From Cellulomonadaceae bacterium (lineage in GTDB: Bacteria; Actinomycetota; Actinomycetes; Actinomycetales; Cellulomonadaceae), in contig JAITCS010000136.1 in NCBI GenBank assembly GCA_031282935.1, positions 1-7,998 of the forward strand: a stretch of DNA of 7,998 bases, written 5' to 3'. Position numbers and translations under genes: made by a program. Numbering within the stretch: the first letter of the stretch is position 1; every line of letters starts with the position of its first letter. Shown piece after piece: positions 4,348 through 7,998 of the stretch. The notes beneath the pieces were generated by a model. That model was given only the letters and a program-made list of their open reading frames with translations. It ran no database searches and was not told the DNA's origin.

Positions 4348-6189
4348 TTACGCGCGGGGGCGGCGGTTTCCGCCTTGGCCGCCCGGAGTCCTGTTTCCGC
4401 CCTGGCCTGGCTGGTTGCCTTGCCCACCCGGCATAGTCGCACCCTGACCACCACCGGGCATCTGCGCGCCCTGGCCCCCGCGCCCGCCGCCCCGACCGCC
4501 TTGCGCAGCCTGGTCAGCGGTAACGGTCGCCAATACCTGACCGTTCACGGCAATCTGATACGACGCGCCCGAGGTCAGGCCCGGGCCGGAATAGGTGACC
4601 GCAGCCGCCGCCTTTTGCGAAACCAGCGAAGCCACCACCGTGCCACTCTCGTCCAAAATCTCGATCCGCGACCCGGCCGCTACGGTGTTGCCCAACGGCG
4701 CCACCAGCCAACTCTGCCCAGAATTGGACGACGGCGACACCAGCATCCCGGCCGAACCGACCGCGAACAGCGTGCCGCCGTCCAAAGTCACCCCGCGATC
4801 CGCGTCCACCAAACTGTCCATGCTGGCCGTGGGGCCGTAAATCACCACGTCCCCGCCAGTCTGGTGAATCACGCCGTTCGAGTCGAGGCCATCCCCCGCC
4901 GCGTCCACCGTCAGGGAGCCGCCCGAGATCACGATGGATAGGTCACGAGTGGTGTCACTGGCCGCGTTCACCCCGTCGTCCGCGCTCACCACTGAAATGG
5001 TGCCGCCCGCGATCAGCACGTTCGCAGCTTCGATGCCCTCGTAAGAGCGCGTCACGTTGGTGTTTCCGCCGCCGATAATCACTTCGGCCTCGGCCGTGAT
5101 CGCGTCATCGGCTGCCGAAACAGTGACATCACCGCCCAGGATAGCGATGTAGCCGACCGTGGGCTTCCCAGCGTCCGTAGGTTCAGCGTTGGAAATGATG
5201 CCGTCATCCTCGGCGGTCACATTGATGGTGCCGCTTAAGATCACCACGTAGTCTTGGCCTCGAATCCCGTCATCAACCGCAGTGACTTTGAGGTTGGCGC
5301 CGGAAATCACCAGGCCGTCCTTGGCGTTGATGCCTCGGTTGAAGTTCGCGTTGATGGTCAAGTGGCCGGTGCCGGTTATCGCCAAGTCGTCCTCGGCGTG
5401 GAGGGCGGCGTTCGCCTCGGTGGCGTTGTCGGTGTAGGTGGCGGCGTCGGTGAGGGAGTTGGTGGTGCCAGTTTCCAGTACGATGACTGTGGTGTCGGCG
5501 TCCATGATCGCTAACGGCGAGCCGGTTTTGCTGGTCAGGTTTGCATTGTCGAGGATGAGGCGCACTACGCCGTCATCGTCGGCATCTACTACGATTTGGC
5601 CGTCGTTCAGCGTGCCTGTGATGCGATAGGTGCCGGGGGCGGTAATGTTGATTTGGTTGCCATTTATTTGCACCCCTGCGGTGGCACCTCTTGCTACAGT
5701 TGCCGAACCGCCCGTTAGTGAAATTGCGGTTTCGGAGTTGGCGTTCCACGTTTGGCTCGCCGCAGCCGCGAGCGGGCGATAATCGGCGTTGTCCGCAAGA
5801 GCGGTTGTGACATCAGGAGCGATCTCTACCCCACTAGCTTGGGTTGCGCCGGGAAACTCGCCAAAGTTTCCGGGGAAACCTGCCGGGAAGTCCTCAGGCC
5901 TTTCACCGTCGGCTGCGTCAGTTAGGGGCGGCCACTCGCCGTCCCAGACTGGTAGCCCGTTCGCGGCGTTGTTCGCGTTTTCGGTTGCGCCGTCTGCTGT
6001 TGTATCGTTGCCGCCTGCGGTCGAGCCGTCTGCTGCCCCAGCGCTACCGCTCAGGCCGGTTAGCACGCCAGTGGAAAGCCCGGCACCGCCCGGCAGCCCG
6101 GCGTTAGCGCACCCAGCCAATCCCAAGGCAGCCGCAAGCGCCACAGCAATGACACGGGCGCTCTTAGCGCGGATAATTGAATTTTTCAC
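4348..6189 (-). CDS. Cthe_2159-type beta-helix carbohydrate-binding lipoprotein
   Basis: A 613-residue surface lipoprotein. Residues 1-26 are a signal peptide (RAKSAR, then a hydrophobic run) ending in lipobox LAGC with Cys27. Residues 30-145 are a Gly/Ala/Asn/Thr/Asp-rich linker. From about 150 to 480 there are repeated short strands ending in acidic turns, typical of a right-handed beta helix: VDDGI (305-309), EDDGI (327-331), ADDAI (360-364), YEGI (383-386), ADDGV (403-407) and GDGLDSNG (432-439). This pattern matches the Cthe_2159 (DUF4353) family, whose founding member is a polysaccharide-binding beta helix. The acidic ladder could hold calcium. Residues 495-560 form a small beta domain (SRIEILDESGTVVAS). 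The tail 562-613 is Gly/Gln/Arg/Asn/Pro-rich and basic. The start is GTG 6189, nine bases after AAGGA. It follows the DUF4956 gene by 54 bases. Ligand unknown. Confidence 0.85.
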   Translation of the reverse strand: MKNSIIRAKSARVIAVALAAALGLAGCANAGLPGGAGLSTGVLTGLSGSAGAADGSTAGGNDTTADGATENANNAANGLPVWDGEWPPLTDAADGERPEDFPAGFPGNFGEFPGATQASGVEIAPDVTTALADNADYRPLAAAASQTWNANSETAISLTGGSATVARGATAGVQINGNQINITAPGTYRITGTLNDGQIVVDADDDGVVRLILDNANLTSKTGSPLAIMDADTTVIVLETGTTNSLTDAATYTDNATEANAALHAEDDLAITGTGHLTINANFNRGINAKDGLVISGANLKVTAVDDGIRGQDYVVILSGTINVTAEDDGIISNAEPTDAGKPTVGYIAILGGDVTVSAADDAITAEAEVIIGGGNTNVTRSYEGIEAANVLIAGGTISVVSADDGVNAASDTTRDLSIVISGGSLTVDAAGDGLDSNGVIHQTGGDVVIYGPTASMDSLVDADRGVTLDGGTLFAVGSAGMLVSPSSNSGQSWLVAPLGNTVAAGSRIEILDESGTVVASLVSQKAAAAVTYSGPGLTSGASYQIAVNGQVLATVTADQAAQGGRGGGRGGQGAQMPGGGQGATMPGGQGNQPGQGGNRTPGGQGGNRRPRA

Positions 6190-6216
6190 GATTTTAGTTC
6201 CTTGTCTTTAGGTAAG

Positions 6217-6222
6217 ATAATA
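6217..6222 (-). promoter_or_regulatory. Candidate -10 element before the lipoprotein gene
   Basis: TATTAT (6222 to 6217 on the minus strand) differs from TATAAT at one position and lies 27 bases before the GTG at 6189. There is no good -35 at 17-18 bp. It may be an internal promoter letting the lipoprotein and downstream genes be expressed apart from the DUF4956 gene. Confidence 0.3.
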
Positions 6223-6243
6223 CTGTCATAGCAGGTGTCGCGG

Positions 6244-6921
6244 CTAGGCGAATATCGGTTCGGATACCGATTCTTTATCCCAATCATTAGGCGCTGCGTC
6301 GGTTTCGATAATCGCCGGTAACCAGGCTGCATTAGCGGTGGGCGCCACAAAGCGCACCTCCACCGTGGTGGTTTTCTTTTTTAGGTCAGTTTCCTTTACA
6401 TGGATTTGATGCACGCGTCCGCCCAAGAGGCTCTCCAAATGCGCGGTTAAAGCGATTCGGTCCGTAATAGCGCGATCCAAGATAATTGTTTGGGTTTCAT
6501 ATCCGGGCAATATGCGTGGGTGATCGGCAAACCCCAGCACCATAACAATTAACAACATGCCCAATAAAGCGAGCCAACCGAGGGCCACCCCCATGCCGCC
6601 GAGCACACCTAACGCAAGTGCGGCGAAATAGTAGGCGACCTCGCGGTGCCCAATCAGTGCCGAACGCAACCGAATGATGGACAACATGCCGAAGAGTCCA
6701 AGGCCGATGCCCAGCGAGGTGCCCGCCGATACCAGCACGGCTGAAACCACCGCGACCGCGATGTTCACGCCCAGAAAGGCGACCACCATTTCGCGGCGCC
6801 GGTGCCTTGGGAAATACAAGGCGAAAGTCAATACGCTTACCGCCACCAAATTGGCCACCCAAAAACCTGGCGCGGCCCAGGCGCCGAACCCCGTGGCCAC
6901 TGCCGTTATTACCTCTGTCAT
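6244..6921 (-). CDS. DUF4956 family membrane protein
   Basis: A 225-residue membrane protein with about four helices: 18-38, 44-66, and two close to 95-131. A conserved short segment GLGLFGMLSIIRLRS (residues 73-87) is the hallmark I associate with DUF4956. Residues 134-225 are a soluble cytoplasmic part, with YETQTIILDR, a Lys-rich strand (KETDLKKKTTTVEVRF) and a Trp/Asp tail. Biochemical function is not established to my knowledge. Family members are often next to VTC-type polyphosphate polymerase genes and to Cthe_2159 or CotH-like genes, and the Cthe_2159-like lipoprotein gene is indeed next. It is the first gene of the five-gene run. No Shine-Dalgarno sequence precedes the ATG, and in-frame TGA three codons upstream rules out an earlier start. 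Confidence 0.85.
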   Translation of the reverse strand: MTEVITAVATGFGAWAAPGFWVANLVAVSVLTFALYFPRHRRREMVVAFLGVNIAVAVVSAVLVSAGTSLGIGLGLFGMLSIIRLRSALIGHREVAYYFAALALGVLGGMGVALGWLALLGMLLIVMVLGFADHPRILPGYETQTIILDRAITDRIALTAHLESLLGGRVHQIHVKETDLKKKTTTVEVRFVAPTANAAWLPAIIETDAAPNDWDKESVSEPIFA

Positions 6922-7027
6922 GGTTACTATTCAAGCAAGCCAACCTGGGAGAACCCTGGAAGCAACCTGAGCGCAGGGTAGGAGTTTGTTCGAGCTTCAA
7001 GGGCGCGCCGCTTGCGGGTGGTGCCTG

Positions 7028-7044
7028 GCGCGGTAACACCGCGC
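7028..7044. repeat. Perfect hairpin GCGCGGT-aac-ACCGCGC
   Basis: A 7-bp perfect stem (7028-7034 with 7038-7044) encloses AAC. The stem is the same as that at 1113-1129, where the loop is GCA. An alternative longer fold pairs GTGC 7021-7024 with GCAC 7043-7046. Lying between divergent genes, it could be an operator, or a REP-like element. Confidence 0.6.
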
Positions 7045-7082
7045 ACTTCGCGAAAAATAACAGCAGCTTACGCGCCAAGCGA

Positions 7083-7111
7083 TTTAGTAATACCTTAAAC
7101 CGAAATAGAAT
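7083..7111 (+). promoter_or_regulatory. Candidate promoter for the protease gene
   Basis: TTTAGT (7083-7088) and TAGAAT (7106-7111) are 17 bp apart. The -10 matches TATAAT at five of six positions; the -35 is weaker. Transcription from here would give a leader of roughly 35-40 bases, containing the tandem 9-mer at 7126-7143, before the ribosome binding site. Confidence 0.45.
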
Positions 7112-7125
7112 AGGAGAGAACTACA

Positions 7126-7143
7126 GGCACCAAAGGTACCAAA
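7126..7143 (+). repeat. Tandem 9-mer GGCACCAAA / GGTACCAAA
   Basis: Two adjacent 9-mers differ at one base and sit in the predicted leader just before the ribosome binding site AAGGAA (7145-7150) of the protease gene. They could be a pair of regulator half-sites, or chance. Confidence 0.35.
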
Positions 7144-7155
7144 AAAGGAAACCTA

Positions 7156-7998
7156 ATGTTCCGAAAGCTTCGAGCCACCCAGGTAGCTGCGGCTATAGTC
7201 ACATTTACTCTTGCTATCGTTACCTACGGTACTGTGGTTGCCGTACCACAAGAAACCAGTTCAGGCGCACCTCTCCAGCAGTTGGCTTACGATAGCATAA
7301 GAGACCTCGAAACTGGAGAAACCAGCACAATCGCTATATCAACAGAGCCACGGAACACAGGAACACGTATCAGGCCGTCATCAAATGAAGCGATTGGGAT
7401 TGGAAACCAATTACCGGATCCGCAGATAATTATTGGCCCCGATGGTAGGTACGAAGTAACAAATGTGAATGTATATCCTTATTCTACAACAGTGTTCATA
7501 ATATCCACTTTCGCTGATGGCTACGAACTTGTAGGAAGTGGGACACTCGTAAGTCCAACCGCAGTTCTCACAGCGGCGCACAACTTCTATGATCGAGTGC
7601 ATGGATTCGCTTTGAGTGTAAGCGTAAAGCCAGGCGGGGTTCGCTCAAATTTCCCAACAATTTACGGATACAATGTAGTTTATAACAGCAACTACCCCAT
7701 TGGCCAGGAACCGGATCCCACACTGGATTATGGAATTGTCCAGATTCCATCATTCACGAGTGCAGGTTTCTTGGGCTTTGGTACAACTTTTGATAGCACT
7801 CTGATCAATCAGCCGATTATCAATTGGGCATATCCCGGTGACAAGCCCGAAGGAACCCTGTGGGCTGACGACACCGGCACCATAACATTCGTTACTCCAT
7901 CTCTTTTCTATCACATTGCTGATACTGAACACGGTTCCAGCGGTAGCCCGATTGTTACCTCTCTTGCCTGGGACTTAATAGTGGGCATACATACTGGC
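7156..7998 (+). CDS. Secreted V8-like (glutamyl endopeptidase-type) serine protease, cut by the right edge
   Basis: An open frame of 281 codons with no stop before the window end. ATG 7156 follows AAGGAA by five bases. Residues 1 to about 30 are a signal peptide: a basic start (MFRKLR), a hydrophobic core and a likely cut near VVAVPQ. Residues 31-100 may be a propeptide. The protease domain shows the S1-type triad: His142 in LTAAHNF, Asp191 in LDYGIVQIP and Ser262 in GSSGSPIV, followed by VGIHTG, the usual substrate-pocket stretch of V8-like enzymes. It probably cleaves secreted or host proteins outside the cell. Preference for Glu is inferred from the family alone. Codon use is AT-richer than its neighbours and uses ATA often (nine times here), suggesting horizontal transfer. 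It is divergent from the DUF4956 operon. The C-terminus, and any anchor, lies beyond the window. Confidence 0.88.
   Translation, partial: MFRKLRATQVAAAIVTFTLAIVTYGTVVAVPQETSSGAPLQQLAYDSIRDLETGETSTIAISTEPRNTGTRIRPSSNEAIGIGNQLPDPQIIIGPDGRYEVTNVNVYPYSTTVFIISTFADGYELVGSGTLVSPTAVLTAAHNFYDRVHGFALSVSVKPGGVRSNFPTIYGYNVVYNSNYPIGQEPDPTLDYGIVQIPSFTSAGFLGFGTTFDSTLINQPIINWAYPGDKPEGTLWADDTGTITFVTPSLFYHIADTEHGSSGSPIVTSLAWDLIVGIHTG

Larger units (their letters stand above)
6922..7155. other. Divergent intergenic region between the DUF4956 and protease genes
   Basis: This 234-base spacer must hold both promoters. The right half is AT-rich with a good candidate promoter for the protease gene and a tandem GGCACCAAA/GGTACCAAA at 7126-7143. 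The centre carries the hairpin at 7028-7044 within a G+C-rich block. No convincing promoter or ribosome binding site was found for the leftward DUF4956 gene. Its start may be leaderless, or use a non-standard signal. Confidence 0.6.

Noticed and set aside
4222..4941. 239-codon plus-strand frame
   Set aside because: It is antisense to the lipoprotein and the unrecognised gene, Arg/Ala/His/Pro-rich in the way of GC-rich shadow frames, with no start signal.
6497..7078. 193-codon minus-strand frame overlapping the DUF4956 gene
   Set aside because: It is out of frame with a clear membrane protein gene and has an Arg/Gly-rich shadow composition.
7411..7932. Short minus-strand frames
   Set aside because: They lie opposite the protease gene, which has a complete catalytic triad, signal peptide and ribosome site.

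Overview
The window looks like chromosomal DNA of a moderately high-GC actinobacterium. The evidence is a typical actinobacterial OmpR-type response regulator and HAMP kinase pair, a GTG start on the lipoprotein gene, and dispersed copies of GGTTGAGCCTGTCGAAACC, a repeat I recall as common in actinobacterial genomes. A host-associated Actinomycetaceae-like organism is a guess only.

Layout from left to right. Positions 1-143 may hold the 5' part of a minus-strand gene that runs off the left edge (weak). A plus-strand gene at 259-963 encodes a single-pass membrane protein with an acidic Val/Pro/Glu-rich cytoplasmic part and a small extracytoplasmic SH3-like domain; a strong intrinsic terminator follows it. 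Positions 1015-1386 hold no credible gene. They carry a patchwork of short repeats: the GGTTGAGCC/GTCGAAACC family, a 45-bp duplication, two hairpins and degenerate TCACNGAAACCCC copies.

Five minus-strand genes then form a probable operon. In transcription order they are a DUF4956 membrane protein (6921-6244), a 613-residue beta-helix lipoprotein of the Cthe_2159 carbohydrate-binding type (6189-4348), an unrecognised soluble protein (4285-3725), an OmpR/PhoB-type response regulator (3707-2970) and its histidine kinase (2970-1387). Gaps are 54, about 60 and 17 bases, and the last two genes overlap by one base. DUF4956 and Cthe_2159-like proteins are often found together, frequently with a VTC-type polyphosphate polymerase and CotH-like proteins. 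No VTC gene is visible here. A reasonable inference is an envelope module made of membrane protein, surface lipoprotein and sensor/regulator, with unknown ligand or product.

On the right, across a 234-base divergent spacer, a plus-strand gene starts at 7156 and is still open at the window end. It encodes a secreted V8/glutamyl-endopeptidase-like serine protease with a visible His/Asp/Ser triad. Its codon use is more AT-rich and ATA-rich than its neighbours, which hints at acquisition.

The most unusual signal is inside the kinase gene. The same short repeat found in the downstream intergenic region has been built in frame into the ATPase domain, giving five VSTG-containing segments and a perfect 48-bp periodicity. 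A second is a pair of near-identical hairpins (GCGCGGT, 3-nt loop, ACCGCGC) about 5.9 kb apart, one beyond each end of the operon.
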